Below are positions 12,038 to 23,535 of a DNA stretch of 64,000 nt, in pieces; position 1 is the first letter of the stretch, and every line of letters begins with the position of its first letter. Made by a program: the position numbers and the translations under genes. This DNA comes from Streptomyces spororaveus. Its GTDB lineage: Bacteria; Actinomycetota; Actinomycetes; Streptomycetales; Streptomycetaceae. Below the pieces are notes generated by a model. That model saw only the letters and a program-made list of their open reading frames with translations. It did no database searches and was not told where the DNA came from. The DNA is taken from positions 6,957,501 to 7,021,500 of the forward strand of contig NZ_BNED01000005.1 in NCBI RefSeq assembly GCF_016755875.1. The letters run 5' to 3'.

Positions 12038-13489
12038 GTGAGAGCCGCGCCGACCATCCTGCACCTGGACATGGACGCCTTCTACGCCTCCGTGGAGCAG
12101 GCGTCGAAGCCGAGCCTGCGGGGCAAGGCCGTCATCGTCGGCGGCCTCGGGCCCCGTGGGGTCGTCGCCACCGCCTCGTACGAGGCCAGGCGGTTCGGCG
12201 TGCATTCCGCGATGCCGATGGGGCAGGCACGGCGGCTCTGCCCGAACGGCGCGTACCTGATTCCCCGCTTCAGCCTCTACCGGCAGGTCAGCGACGTGGT
12301 GATGGCCATGCTGCGGGAACTGTCGCCCCTGGTGGAGCCCCTGAGCCTGGACGAGGCCTTCGTGGACCTGGAGGCGGGCGGGGTGGCCTTCGACTCGCGC
12401 AGCGCGCGGGAGACGGGGGAGCGGCTGCGGGCCGACATCAGGGCCGTGACGGGGCTCAGCGGGTCGGTGGGGCTGGCCGGGTCGAAGATGCTGGCCAAAG
12501 TGGCGTCGGAGGAGGCCAAGCCCGCCGGGCTGCTGCTGATCGAGCCGGGGACGGAGCGCGAGCTGCTCGCGCCGATGTCGGTGCGGACCCTGCCCGGGGT
12601 GGGGCCGGCCACGGGCGAGCACTTGCGCCGGGCCGGGATCACCACGGTGGGGGAGCTGGCGGAGGCCGGGGAGGACGAGCTGGTCCGGATGGTCGGCCGC
12701 TCGGCCGGTGCCGGGCTGTACCGGATGGCGCTCGGGCTGGACGACCGGCCGGTGGTCGCGGAGCGCGACGCCAAGTCGGTGTCGGTCGAGGACACCTTCG
12801 ACGTGGACCTGCACGACCGGGTACGGATCCGCGGGGAGGTGCAGCGGCTCGCCGACCGGTGTGTGCAGCGGCTGCGGGGCTCGGGGCACTCGGGGCGCAC
12901 GATCGTGCTCAAGGTGCGGCGGTACGACTTCTCCACGCTGACCCGGTCCGAGACCCTGCGCGGGCCCACGGACGACCCGGCGGTCGTGCGGGAGGCGGCG
13001 GCACGGCTGCTGGAGGGCGTGGACACCACGGGTGGGGTGCGGCTGCTGGGCGTGGGGGTGAGCGGCCTGGCGGACTACACGCAGGAGGACCTGTTCGCAC
13101 AGTCGCTCGCCGCTGAGCCGGACGTGGCGGAAGGATCGGACGGAGCGGAAGGATCGGACGGAGCGGAAGGAGCGGGCGGGGCTGACGGAGCGGGCGGGGT
13201 CGGAGGGCAGGCGGCGGCCGTTGCCGCCCCGGCGGAGACCGAGGGGGCCCAGGAGGCGGCCGGGCCGCCAGGGGCGCCCGAACCGGCCCCTGAACGCCGC
13301 TGGACGGCCGGGAGCGACGTGCGGCATTCCGTGTACGGGCCCGGATGGGTGCAGGGCAGTGGCGTCGGGCGGGTGACCGTGCGGTTCGAGCAGCCCGGAT
13401 CGGAGCCCGGCCGGGTGCGGACCTTCCGGGTGGACGACCCCGAGCTGGAGCCGTCCGATCCGCTCCCACTGGTGGGGGACACCCCCTAG
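12038..13489 (+). CDS. dinB: DNA polymerase IV (Y family)
   Basis: A 483-residue translesion polymerase. The catalytic triad is visible: D11 in HLDMDAFYASVE and D105-E106 in SLDEAFVDL. Helix-hairpin-helix DNA-binding sequence lies at about 184-215 (TLPGVGPATGEHL) and the little finger at about 240-345. A clamp-binding motif QEDLF (349-353) ends the conserved core. Residues 360-420 are a low-complexity acidic/Gly tail encoded by 18-bp tandem repeats. The last 60 residues form a separate basic-beta segment (HSVYGPGWVQGSGVGRVTVRF in part) seen in actinobacterial DinB. The stop codon TAG lies in the CTAG that borders the inverted-repeat element at 13490. Confidence 0.93.
   Translation: MRAAPTILHLDMDAFYASVEQASKPSLRGKAVIVGGLGPRGVVATASYEARRFGVHSAMPMGQARRLCPNGAYLIPRFSLYRQVSDVVMAMLRELSPLVEPLSLDEAFVDLEAGGVAFDSRSARETGERLRADIRAVTGLSGSVGLAGSKMLAKVASEEAKPAGLLLIEPGTERELLAPMSVRTLPGVGPATGEHLRRAGITTVGELAEAGEDELVRMVGRSAGAGLYRMALGLDDRPVVAERDAKSVSVEDTFDVDLHDRVRIRGEVQRLADRCVQRLRGSGHSGRTIVLKVRRYDFSTLTRSETLRGPTDDPAVVREAAARLLEGVDTTGGVRLLGVGVSGLADYTQEDLFAQSLAAEPDVAEGSDGAEGSDGAEGAGGADGAGGVGGQAAAVAAPAETEGAQEAAGPPGAPEPAPERRWTAGSDVRHSVYGPGWVQGSGVGRVTVRFEQPGSEPGRVRTFRVDDPELEPSDPLPLVGDTP
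13127..13198 (+). repeat. 18-bp tandem repeats in dinB linker
   Basis: Two near-perfect 18-bp units (ggaaggatcggacggagc type) and two to three degraded copies encode the S-D-G-A-E-G linker between the clamp-binding motif and the C-terminal segment of DNA polymerase IV. Copy number is likely to vary between strains. Confidence 0.7.
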
Positions 13490-13647
13490 CGGGTGTCTTG
13501 CCGATCAGGGCGGGCTCGCGGTGGCCGGTGCCGCGCCTCGCCGCGTTGTCCTCGGTCGGCGACGCTCCGCGTCGCCTCCCTCGTCCGCCTTGCCATGCAC
13601 GGCACCGGCCACCGCTCCCTGATCCACCCTGATCGACAAGACACCCC
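13490..13647. mobile_element. MITE-like inverted-repeat element flanked by CTAG
   Basis: 158 bp with terminal inverted repeats of about 20 bp (gggtgtcttgccgatcaggg at the left; the reverse complement of ccctgatcgacaagacaccc at the right, one mismatch). A second subterminal repeat pairs gcggtggccggtgccg with cggcaccggccaccgc, and an internal hairpin is ggcgacg-ctccg-cgtcgcc. CTAG is present on both sides (13486-13489 and 13648-13651) and looks like a 4-bp target duplication, though it could be part of the palindrome. There is no coding capacity. It separates the convergent dinB and PRC-barrel genes and could serve both as a bidirectional terminator. Confidence 0.7.
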
Positions 13648-14013
13648 CTAGCTCTCGTCACCCGCCAGGCGGCCGAAATCGCGGTTGAAGTCCGCGGGGA
13701 GGGTCGTGTCCAGCCCGTAGTGGTGGTAGAGCTGCAGCTCCTGCTCGGGGGAGAGGTGGCGCCCGACGCCGAAGTCCGGGGCGTCCCTGATCAGCGCGCG
13801 TTCGAAGGGCACCCGGAGGGTGTCGCCCACCAGCTCGCTCGGCTCCAGCGGGACGAAGGCGTCCCGGCTGAAGAGCCCCGTCCGGACCGCGGCCCACTCC
13901 GGCACGCCCGTGGCATCGTCGAGGTAGACCTCGTCGATCGTGCCGATCTTGGTGCCATTGCGGTCGAACGCCTTGCGGCCGATCAGGCTGCGCGGATCGA
14001 TGTCGGTCTGCAC
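13648..14013 (-). CDS. PRC-barrel domain protein
   Basis: 121 residues with a PRC-barrel beta fold (about 8-80: LIGRKAFDRNGTKIGTIDEV, then EWAAVRTGLFSRDAFVPL). PRC barrels occur in RNA maturation and photosynthetic reaction-centre proteins; the Streptomyces role is unknown. GTG 14013 is selected because gaggga lies 6-7 bp upstream and the MQTDIDPRSLIGRK start is typical. The TAG stop is formed by the CTAG at the edge of the MITE-like element. It is divergent from gcvP. Confidence 0.82.
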   Translation of the reverse strand: MQTDIDPRSLIGRKAFDRNGTKIGTIDEVYLDDATGVPEWAAVRTGLFSRDAFVPLEPSELVGDTLRVPFERALIRDAPDFGVGRHLSPEQELQLYHHYGLDTTLPADFNRDFGRLAGDES

Positions 14014-14130
14014 GGTCCCTCCAAAAGGTCGCAACTGCTCCGTAATGACTACAGAAGTGCATATCCGCAGCGGAGGCCACTCGGGGGAGGGTCCAGATCC
14101 TCGCTGGTACGCTGGTGAACGGCTGTCGAC

Positions 14131-14362
14131 CCTGTGCGGGAGAGTCCTCCGAGTGAACGAGACGGAGGCGCCGAAGGAGCAAATCCTCCCCGGAATCTCT
14201 CAGGCATACGTACCGCACGGACGAGGCCACTCTGGAAAGCAGGGCGGGTACCGGGCGCGCAGTGCCGGTCCCCCTCCTCACCGACGGTGAAAGCCGGACC
14301 TCTCGGGCGACCCCCGTGACTCCGGTGAAACTCTCAGGTGCAGATGACAGAGGGGGAGGCCG
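14131..14362 (+). ncRNA. Tandem glycine riboswitch controlling gcvP
   Basis: Two consecutive glycine aptamers. The first (about 14131-14246) shows gggagagtcctccgag ... gcgccgaaggagcaa ... ctctcaggc ... actctggaaagcaggg. The second (about 14272-14362) repeats the pattern: cgacggtgaaagccgg ... gactccggtgaaactctcagg ... agatgacagaggggg. The gcgccgaaggagcaa and aactctcaggc cores are the classic glycine-binding features. It lies in the leader of gcvP, 58 bp before the start, so high glycine should turn on the cleavage system. Confidence 0.95.
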
Positions 14363-14420
14363 TCCGGGTGCCAGCGCCGTGGTGCCCCTCGCAGGTCATA
14401 CGACCAGGAGGCCTCCGTAC

Positions 14421-17306
<2,886 letters not shown>

Positions 17307-17354
17307 GGTGAACGCCGTCGTACGACTCACGTATGACGGTCGTACGACGTGAAC

Positions 17355-17393
17355 AAGGGGCCGGTCCGGGAGAGTCTCCCGGACCGGCCCCTT
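17355..17393 (+). terminator. Hairpin terminator after gcvP
   Basis: Long perfect inverted repeat (aaggggccggtccggg... / ...cccggaccggcccctt), 48 bp after the gcvP stop, followed by cgtctttt. It lies between gcvP and the convergent DUF5999 gene and may act in both directions. Confidence 0.9.
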
Positions 17394-17429
17394 CGTCTTT
17401 TGCTACGGTCGGCCGGACGTCTCGGTTGC

Positions 17430-17618
17430 TCAGGCCGCCGCGAGCGGGCGGTGCGGGGCGATGATCTGGCCGTCCGGCAGCAGTTCACCGGTGTCCTCGA
17501 AGAGCAGGACGCCATTGCACAGCAGGCTCCAGCCCTGCTCCGGGTGGTTGGCCACCGGGCGAGCGGCCTCCCGGTCGGCGGATTCGGCTGACGGGCAGGC
17601 AGGCTGGTGCTGGCACAT
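17430..17618 (-). CDS. DUF5999 family small protein
   Basis: 62 residues beginning M-C-Q-H-Q-P-A-C-P-S, with the conserved core NHPEQGWSLLCNGVLLFEDT and LLPDGQIIAPHRP. This is a small Streptomyces-restricted family of unknown function. The cysteines near the N-terminus (C2, C8) and one in the core could bind metal. The start at 17618 is chosen because family members begin MCQHQP; an upstream in-frame ATG at 17675 would add 19 residues without a better ribosome site. Confidence 0.8.
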   Translation of the reverse strand: MCQHQPACPSAESADREAARPVANHPEQGWSLLCNGVLLFEDTGELLPDGQIIAPHRPLAAA

Positions 17619-17879
17619 GGATGCGTTCTTTCGCTGCGGTGTGGTCTGTGTGCTACGGCTCGATGCGTGATTCATGGCCGTCCCCCTGGGTCATCCCCGC
17701 ACCCGCGGGGAGCGTGTCATCAGTCTTCCTCCATGACAGCCGCTTCGCAGGTATTTCCCGGCAGCCGTCCTCACAGATTGATGACGCATCACTCGTGCGG
17801 GCGGTTCAGGCCAACTCCCCTGTCATTTCGGATGGTTAGCAAGTGGCCCGGGCGGACTAGGCCGAATGGGTGATTCGGG
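17619..17879. other. Intergenic region without a recognisable gene
   Basis: 261 bp between two minus-strand genes. It should contain the promoter of the DUF5999 gene, but I cannot define it. At 17686-17716 there is a single palindromic unit (tcatccccgcacccgcgggg core) resembling type I-E CRISPR repeats, with no second copy. Confidence 0.5.
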
Positions 17880-18500
17880 TCAGGCGGCGGGCGCGGCCAG
17901 CGTGGGAGGGGCCGCCGCCGTTGCCGGGGTCAGCCGGCGGGTCAGTACGGGCAGCAGCTCGGAGACGGGATGCGGCCGGTACGCGGCGATACCGGGCGGG
18001 GCCGGGGCGAGGGGCACCAGCAGGTCCTCGCCGGCCGGCAGCCCGGCGTCGGCGTCGGCGCCCACCGCGCCGTGCAGCCACAGGGTCAGCATGTAGAGCT
18101 CCGGTACGGACAGCAGCCGCGGCTGGTAGCCGGTGGTGAGGGACTCCGCCTGGCGCAGGGCGCGTTCGGTGGCCGCGACATAGGGGCCCTCGAAGAAGTG
18201 GGAGAAGACCCAGCCGTCGGGAGTCAGCCGGGTGTCGGCCGCCGCGATGTACCGGTCACCGCTGCGGATCAGGAACCGCCAGCCCGTGAGCCGGGTACGC
18301 GGCGGCCTGCCGCCGGCCGCGAGGTTGGACATGCCCAGCCGGTCGAGGACGTGGACCGGAAGGGGGAGTTCGGCGGTCAGCGGCCCCTGGTTCGCGCGCA
18401 GGGCCGGGGTGTGTGCCTCATGGACGGCGGTGGGGGAACCGAGTGCCGCGAGGACGCTGCGCAGGGCGGGCGCGGGAGCCGGAGGGACATGCAGCGGCAT
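17880..18500 (-). CDS. Conserved hypothetical protein
   Basis: 206 residues starting MPLHVPPAPAPALRSVLAAL. I do not recognise a domain. The body has a mixed alpha/beta look with a conserved-looking stretch around T-G-W-R-F-L-I-R-S-G-D-R-Y-I-A-A-A and a helical segment (VPELYMLTLWLHGAVGADA in part); the C-terminus is Ala/Pro rich. No signal peptide or clear membrane helix. ATG 18500 has a gagagg sequence about 9 bp upstream. Codon use is normal for the genome. Confidence 0.65.
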   Translation of the reverse strand: MPLHVPPAPAPALRSVLAALGSPTAVHEAHTPALRANQGPLTAELPLPVHVLDRLGMSNLAAGGRPPRTRLTGWRFLIRSGDRYIAAADTRLTPDGWVFSHFFEGPYVAATERALRQAESLTTGYQPRLLSVPELYMLTLWLHGAVGADADAGLPAGEDLLVPLAPAPPGIAAYRPHPVSELLPVLTRRLTPATAAAPPTLAAPAA

Positions 18501-18987
18501 GGTGGGTCGCCTCTCACTTGGGAGACCGGTGGAAAGGGGGCAGGTGCGGACTCGCATTCTGGGGCCAGAGGGGGGCCGAGGGGCAATGGCCGCGCGCCAA
18601 CTCTCTGCCTCGTTTGCGGAGTTTATACGACATGTGTTCACGCAGTGTTTCGGCTAGCTGTCCCGCCTATCGCCGACAAGGCGCTTACCGGACCCGCTGA
18701 CATGGCTTTCATGCCGGATGCACGCGAACATGTCGCGCTGACCTCGGAGGTTACCGGACGGGGGCTCGGCTGGAAAGCGTCGGTTATCCGAACAAGGCAA
18801 AGTCGAAGCGGAATTTGCAGACGACGACTTGCCAGGTGAATGTGCCGAAGCGCCCTTCGGCCAAACCGGCGCGCGCTCCTCGCCACGCACGCCCCCAGCG
18901 CGTTATGGATCACGCTGCCGGGGCATCATCGACCGTAACGCGCGCCTGGGTGTCACGGGCCAGGCCCACTCGAGGAGGGACGCTTCG
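18501..18987. other. 487-bp divergent intergenic region
   Basis: Separates the minus-strand hypothetical gene from the plus-strand ligase. It must hold both promoters. On the minus strand tataaa (18623-18628) is a possible -10 for the hypothetical gene, without a convincing -35. The region is locally AT-richer (18610-18660, 18770-18840) than its surroundings. I see no RNA gene or ORF with coding character. Confidence 0.5.
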
Positions 18988-20520
18988 ATGGGGGAGAAGG
19001 TCGTGGCAGGCGGATTCGACCTGTCCGATCGGCAGCGGTATCGAAGGAAGCTTCACGAGTGTCTGGAGGGACTGGAGCGGCTCCTGGCGGAGAAGAGGTT
19101 CGATCGTCCGAAGAACATGATGGGACTGGAGATCGAGCTGAATCTCGCGGGTGCCGACGGGTTGCCGAGAATGGTGAATGCACAGGTGCTGGAGCGGATT
19201 GCGAGTCCCGATTTCCAGACCGAACTGGGAATGTTCAACCTGGAGGTGAACGTCCTTCCGCACCGGCTCGGAGGCCGGGTATTCGACCAGCTCGCCGAGG
19301 AACTCAGTGCCGGCCTCGGCTATGCCCACAGGCAGGCCGCGGAGATCGACGCCGGGGTGGTGATGATCGGTATTCTGCCGACGATCTCCCGCGCGGACCT
19401 GGTCACCGCGAACCTCTCGGCGGTGGACCGGTACTCGCTGCTCAACGAACAGATCCTGATGATGCGCGGGGAGGACTTCACGCTCGACATCGACGGCGTC
19501 GAACGGCTGATCTGGACCTCCGGGTCGATCGTGCCTGAGGCCGCCTGCACCTCCGTACAACTGCATCTGCAGGTGACGCCGGCCCGCTTCTCGGCGGTGT
19601 GGAACGCGGCGCAGGCGGTGGCCGCGGTGCAGATAGCCGTCGGCGCCAACTCGCCCTTCCTGTTCGGGCGTGAGCTGTGGCGGGAGTCGCGGCCTCCGCT
19701 GTTCACGCAGGCCACCGACACCCGGCCGCCCGAGCTGCAGGCCCAGGGCGTGCGGCCGCGCACCTGGTTCGGGGAGCGCTGGGTGGACTCGGCGTACGAG
19801 CTCTTCGCCGAGAACGTCCGCTACTTCCCCGCCCTGTTGCCCATATGCGACGAGGAGGAACCGCTGCGGGTGCTCGCGGAGGGCGGGGTACCTGGACTGC
19901 AGGAGCTGGTCCTGCACAACGGCACCGTCTACCGGTGGAACCGCCCCGTGTACGGCGTCGCCGACGGGGTGCCGCACCTGCGGGTGGAGAACCGGGTGCT
20001 GCCGGCCGGGCCGACGGTCGCCGACGTCGTCGCCAACGCCGCCTTCTACTACGGACTCGTACGCACCCTCGCGGACGAACCGCGCCCGGTGTGGACCCGG
20101 CTGCCCTTCGCCGAGGCGGAGGCGAACTTCGACGCGGCCTGCCGGTACGGGATCGACGCGCGGCTGCGGTGGCCGCGCCGCGGCCGGGCCGGGGGGCTGG
20201 CGAGCGTGCCCGCCGTACGGCTGGTCCTGGACGAGCTGCTGCCGATGGCGGCGGCGGGGCTGGACGCCTGGGGCATCGAGCCCGCGGACCGGGACCACTA
20301 CCTCGGCATCATCGAGGAGCGCTGCCGGCGCCGGGTGAACGGGGCGACCTGGCAGGTGGACACCTACCACCGGGCGCTCGCCGCCGGACTGGAGCGCGAC
20401 GAGGCGCTGGCCGCGACGACCCGGCGCTACAGCGAGCTCATGCACAAGGGCGACCCGGTGCACACCTGGCCGGTCGGGCTGACGGAGGAGGTGAGCGCCT
20501 CGGTGCCCGTCGTGCGCTGA
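18988..20520 (+). CDS. Glutamate-cysteine ligase family protein (GCS2-type carboxylate-amine ligase)
   Basis: 510 residues. The N-terminal part includes GLEIELNLAG and ELGMFNLEVNVLP, the metal- and ATP-binding glutamates typical of the GCS2/YbdK-like ligases; TSVQLHLQVTP is the central strand. These enzymes join a carboxylate to an amine using ATP, for example glutamate and cysteine in ergothioneine or glutathione-like pathways; the substrate here is unknown. ATG 18988 has a strong gaggaggga site (18972-18980). The longer open frame upstream lacks any ribosome site. It is a single gene with 126 bp before the next one. Confidence 0.82.
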   Translation: MGEKVVAGGFDLSDRQRYRRKLHECLEGLERLLAEKRFDRPKNMMGLEIELNLAGADGLPRMVNAQVLERIASPDFQTELGMFNLEVNVLPHRLGGRVFDQLAEELSAGLGYAHRQAAEIDAGVVMIGILPTISRADLVTANLSAVDRYSLLNEQILMMRGEDFTLDIDGVERLIWTSGSIVPEAACTSVQLHLQVTPARFSAVWNAAQAVAAVQIAVGANSPFLFGRELWRESRPPLFTQATDTRPPELQAQGVRPRTWFGERWVDSAYELFAENVRYFPALLPICDEEEPLRVLAEGGVPGLQELVLHNGTVYRWNRPVYGVADGVPHLRVENRVLPAGPTVADVVANAAFYYGLVRTLADEPRPVWTRLPFAEAEANFDAACRYGIDARLRWPRRGRAGGLASVPAVRLVLDELLPMAAAGLDAWGIEPADRDHYLGIIEERCRRRVNGATWQVDTYHRALAAGLERDEALAATTRRYSELMHKGDPVHTWPVGLTEEVSASVPVVR

Positions 20521-20646
20521 CCGGCCGCGGCGCGGGCCTCCGTCTGTCGTCCGGCGCTCCCCGTACAAGCCCCTCGGTGATCCTCGCGGTCCGCCGAGGG
20601 GGCAGTATGGGGTGGTCGCAAACGGGATGGCAGGACGGAGTCGGGC

Positions 20647-21447
20647 GTGCGGACGGAGCCGGAACCGGTGTTCGTGGGACTGGACGAGGACGGGCGGCGG
20701 AGCCTGCTGCGTACCGAGACGCTGCTCGTCCTCGCGCTGTCGCTGGGCGCGAGCGGGGTCTCGGCGCTGATCAGCTTCATCGGTTCGCTCACCAAGCCCG
20801 GCGGTCTCAAGGACCAGGCGGCCACGCTCAACGGCTCCTACGCCCCCGGTCGGCCCTGGCTGGACCTCGCCTGGCAGCTGTTCGGCATCGCGAGCGCCCT
20901 GGTGCCCGTACTGCTGGTGGCGCACCTGCTGACCCGCGAGGGCGCCCCCGGGCTGCGGGTGATCGGCTTCGACCGCACCCGGCCCTGGTGGGACCTGGGC
21001 CGGGGCGCTCTCGTCGCGGCCGGGATCGGCAGCGCCGGCCTGGCCTTCTACCTGGGCGCCCGGGCCGGCGGATTCAACCTCACGGTGGTGCCGGAGGCGC
21101 TGCCCGACGTGTGGTGGAAGTTCCCCGTACTGATCCTCTCCGCGCTGCAGAACGCCGTGGTGGAGGAGGTCATCGTGCTCGCCTACCTGCTGCGCCGGCT
21201 CGGCCAGCTGGGCTGGTCGCCGATGGCCGCGCTGCTGGCCAGCTCGGTGCTGCGCGGCTCGTACCACCTCTACCAGGGCATCGGCGGCTTCATCGGCAAC
21301 ATGGTGATGGGCGTCGTCTTCGTCCTCGCCTACCGGCGCTGGGGCCGGGTGGGACCGCTCGTCGCCGCACACGCGCTCCTCGACATCGTGGCCTTCGGCG
21401 GGTACGCCCTGCTCGCGGGCAAGGTGGGCTGGCTGCCGACACCGTGA
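20647..21447 (+). CDS. CPBP-family intramembrane metalloprotease
   Basis: 266 residues with about seven membrane helices. The family motifs are present: E-E-V-I-V-L-A-Y-L-L-R-R (EE-x3-R type), S-Y-H-L-Y-Q-G, and H-A-L-L-D near the C-terminus, which provide the metal-binding Glu and His residues within the membrane. CPBP proteins process prenylated proteins in eukaryotes (Rce1) and bacteriocin or regulatory peptides in bacteria. Start GTG 20647 with ggacggag upstream. The substrate cannot be deduced from the neighbours. Confidence 0.85.
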   Translation: MRTEPEPVFVGLDEDGRRSLLRTETLLVLALSLGASGVSALISFIGSLTKPGGLKDQAATLNGSYAPGRPWLDLAWQLFGIASALVPVLLVAHLLTREGAPGLRVIGFDRTRPWWDLGRGALVAAGIGSAGLAFYLGARAGGFNLTVVPEALPDVWWKFPVLILSALQNAVVEEVIVLAYLLRRLGQLGWSPMAALLASSVLRGSYHLYQGIGGFIGNMVMGVVFVLAYRRWGRVGPLVAAHALLDIVAFGGYALLAGKVGWLPTP

Positions 21448-21542
21448 CCCGGGGCCGGCTCCGGCCCACCCGATCGGCCCTTCCGGGCGGTGGCGGACGT
21501 CGGTGCGGTGCGAGGCTGGGAGCGAGTGAGGAGGCGCGCCCG

Positions 21543-22280
21543 GTGGCTCTTACGGACACCCTGGTACCGTTCGCGCCCTTCTTCGTGCCCGTGGTCACGG
21601 GCCTGGTGGGCGGCATCAGCCTGCTCATCCGGGACCGCCGCGAGGCCCGCAGCTCCGACCACCACTACCGCCGGCGGCTGGAGAAGGCCCAGCTGGAGGT
21701 CCAGTTCCTCATCGCCTGGCTCCAGGCCAAGGAGCTCGCACCGACCGACGCCCCGGCCCCGGCCCAGGAGCCGGAGCCTGGGCGCTGGCTGGACGAGTGC
21801 TACGCCTCGGTGCGCCGCGCCAAGGCGGACACGGGCGGCCGCCACCGGACGGGGCCGGTCTCGCTGCGGCGCCTTCTGCTGCTGGGGGACGCGAGCGGCG
21901 CCGCGAAGAGCATGAGGGTCGCCTACTGGGTCTCCCTCGTCCTGTTCAACGTGGCTCTCGCCTGGTGGGTCAACGCGCTGATCCGCGGCGTACCCGGTTT
22001 CATGCACGAGGAAGGGGCCTCCGAGGCCGATGAGATCGGCGCCTACCTGGGGGTGGCGGGCGTCTTCTTCCTCGTGTCGGCCGTCCTGTGGGGGTGGACG
22101 GTGCACCTGGGCGCGGCGGAGCCGGAGCAGGTCTACCGCAAGAGGATCGACTCGGACGCCTGGATGGAGCAGGAGGAGAAGCGGCGGACCGCCGCACGCG
22201 CGAAGGCCGATGCGAACGAGCGGTCCAAGGGCGAGGCGAAGAGCGACGGGAAGGGCGACGGGGGCGGGTCCGCGGGCTGA
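21543..22280 (+). CDS. Membrane protein of unknown function
   Basis: 245 residues. An N-terminal hydrophobic helix (about 8-27, VPFAPFFVPVVTGLVGGISLLI in part) is followed by a charged coiled-coil-like cytoplasmic part (30-120), two further helices (about 125-145 and 165-187), and a very charged Lys/Glu/Asp/Gly tail (205-245). I recognise no domain. GTG 21543 is preceded by gaggagg (21528-21534) with 8-bp spacing, which fixes the start. Confidence 0.72.
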   Translation: MALTDTLVPFAPFFVPVVTGLVGGISLLIRDRREARSSDHHYRRRLEKAQLEVQFLIAWLQAKELAPTDAPAPAQEPEPGRWLDECYASVRRAKADTGGRHRTGPVSLRRLLLLGDASGAAKSMRVAYWVSLVLFNVALAWWVNALIRGVPGFMHEEGASEADEIGAYLGVAGVFFLVSAVLWGWTVHLGAAEPEQVYRKRIDSDAWMEQEEKRRTAARAKADANERSKGEAKSDGKGDGGGSAG

Positions 22281-22342
22281 GCCGGTCCGCCCGGGTGCCC
22301 GGCCGGGTTCCCGGTCCCGCTGCCCGCGTCCGCGCCCCGTGG

Positions 22343-23185
22343 TCACTTCGCCCGTCCGCCCCCGGGCGGGGCCGCGAGCAGCTCGCCGTCCACGACGGTG
22401 ACGGCCCGGCCGGTCAGCAGGGTGCGGTCACCCGCCAGGGTCACCCGTACGAGACCGCGCCGCGCACCGCCCTGGAGCCCGGTCAGCTCGGTGCGGCCCA
22501 GCCGCCGCGCCCAGAACGGGGCGAGCGCGGTGTGGGCGCTCCCGGTGACCGGGTCCTCGTCGATCCCGAAGGCGGGGAAGAAGCCGCGGGAGACGAAGTC
22601 GTACCCGAGGGAGGGGTCCTCGGCGGGCGCGGTGACGATCACCCCGCGCCGGGCGAAGGCGCGCAGGGCGGCGTGGTCCGGCTCCAGTTCACGGACGGTC
22701 TTCTCGTCGGCGAGCTCGACGAGAAGGTCGCCGATGTGGTCGGCGGTGTCGTGCACGGAGAGGATCGGAGGCCCGCCGAGCGCGTGGTCCACGGCGGCCG
22801 GCGCCGGCACCGGGGTGAGCGAGGACGTCGGGAAGTCCATGGTGATCGTGCCGTCGTCCGCGGTCTCGGCCGTGAGGACGCCGCAGCGCGCGGAGAAGCG
22901 GATCAGTCCCGTGGCCAGCCCGCTGGTGGCCAGTACGTGCGCGGTCGCCAGGGTGGCGTGGCCGCACATGTCGACCTCGGCGGCCGGGGTGAACCAGCGC
23001 AGCGCCCAGTCGGCGTCCCCGCCGGGCGGCAGGGGGTGGGCGAAGGCGGTCTCGGAGAGGTTCATCTCGACGGCGACCTGCTGGAGCCACGCGTCCGGGG
23101 GGAACCCGGTGTCGAGGAGCAGGACGGCGGCGGGGTTCCCGTGGAAGGGGCGGTCGGTGAAGGCGTCGACGATTCGGATGCGCAT
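22343..23185 (-). CDS. PhzF-family isomerase/epimerase-like protein
   Basis: 280 residues of the diaminopimelate-epimerase fold. It shows the family start (IRIVDAFTDRPFHGNPAAV), the catalytic glutamate E45 in MNLSETAF, the C-G-H-A-T segment and the second-domain D-P-V-T-G-S-A-H-T loop. PhzF proper isomerises a dihydro-hydroxyanthranilate in phenazine synthesis, but most genomic relatives are of unknown substrate and there are no other phenazine genes beside it. ATG 23185 is chosen because MRIRIVDAFT is the usual start; extra upstream codons are not needed. Confidence 0.85.
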   Translation of the reverse strand: MRIRIVDAFTDRPFHGNPAAVLLLDTGFPPDAWLQQVAVEMNLSETAFAHPLPPGGDADWALRWFTPAAEVDMCGHATLATAHVLATSGLATGLIRFSARCGVLTAETADDGTITMDFPTSSLTPVPAPAAVDHALGGPPILSVHDTADHIGDLLVELADEKTVRELEPDHAALRAFARRGVIVTAPAEDPSLGYDFVSRGFFPAFGIDEDPVTGSAHTALAPFWARRLGRTELTGLQGGARRGLVRVTLAGDRTLLTGRAVTVVDGELLAAPPGGGRAK

Positions 23186-23442
23186 GCCCCGACGGTAGGA
23201 CGATTTCTTGATCATCGACAAAGGCCGGCCCGGGGACCGGCCCTGTCGTGTCGGCGGCGTCGGCGGTCAGGTCCGCAGGTACGCGCACTGATCCAGGTTG
23301 AGCTGGTTCCCGAGGAGCGCCCGGAGCCGTCGGCCGTGGCCGAGCCGGGCCGTACGAGGAGCGGCGCCGCGGGGCTGACTGCGGCCGCGTTCCGTTCCGC
23401 CGGCCGTGACGCATGTCGATAGCGCGTGTCGGCGATGCGTTC

Positions 23443-23481
23443 CGATATATCGTTGACACATCGCGAGCCGTCGCCGATAGT
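23443..23481 (+). promoter_or_regulatory. Consensus promoter with palindromic operator for the PadR gene
   Basis: ttgaca (23453-23458), 17 bp, gatagt (23476-23481). Immediately before the -35 lies the perfect palindrome cgatatatcg (23443-23452), and further cgat/atcg half-sites follow (ccgatag ... acatcgg). This is the expected arrangement for an autoregulated PadR repressor. Confidence 0.72.
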
Positions 23482-23535
23482 GGAGACATCGGACAACCGA
23501 TGAAGCAACGACAACGTGACGAAAGGAGCGCAGTC

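Noticed and set aside
17686..17716. A unit like a type I-E CRISPR repeat (tcatccccgcacccgcgggg core)
   Set aside because: Only one copy, with no spacer-repeat pattern and no cas genes in the window; probably a chance palindrome or orphan repeat.
19677..22280. An 867-codon frame spanning the ligase, CPBP protease and membrane protein regions
   Set aside because: Only its last 245 codons (from GTG 21543) have a ribosome site and protein-like composition; the rest overlaps real genes in other frames.
22343..23185. Evidence for a phenazine cluster from the PhzF-like gene (together with the PhzA/B-like gene at 55270)
   Set aside because: The two genes are over 30 kb apart and no other phenazine genes are present; both families are widespread outside phenazine synthesis.
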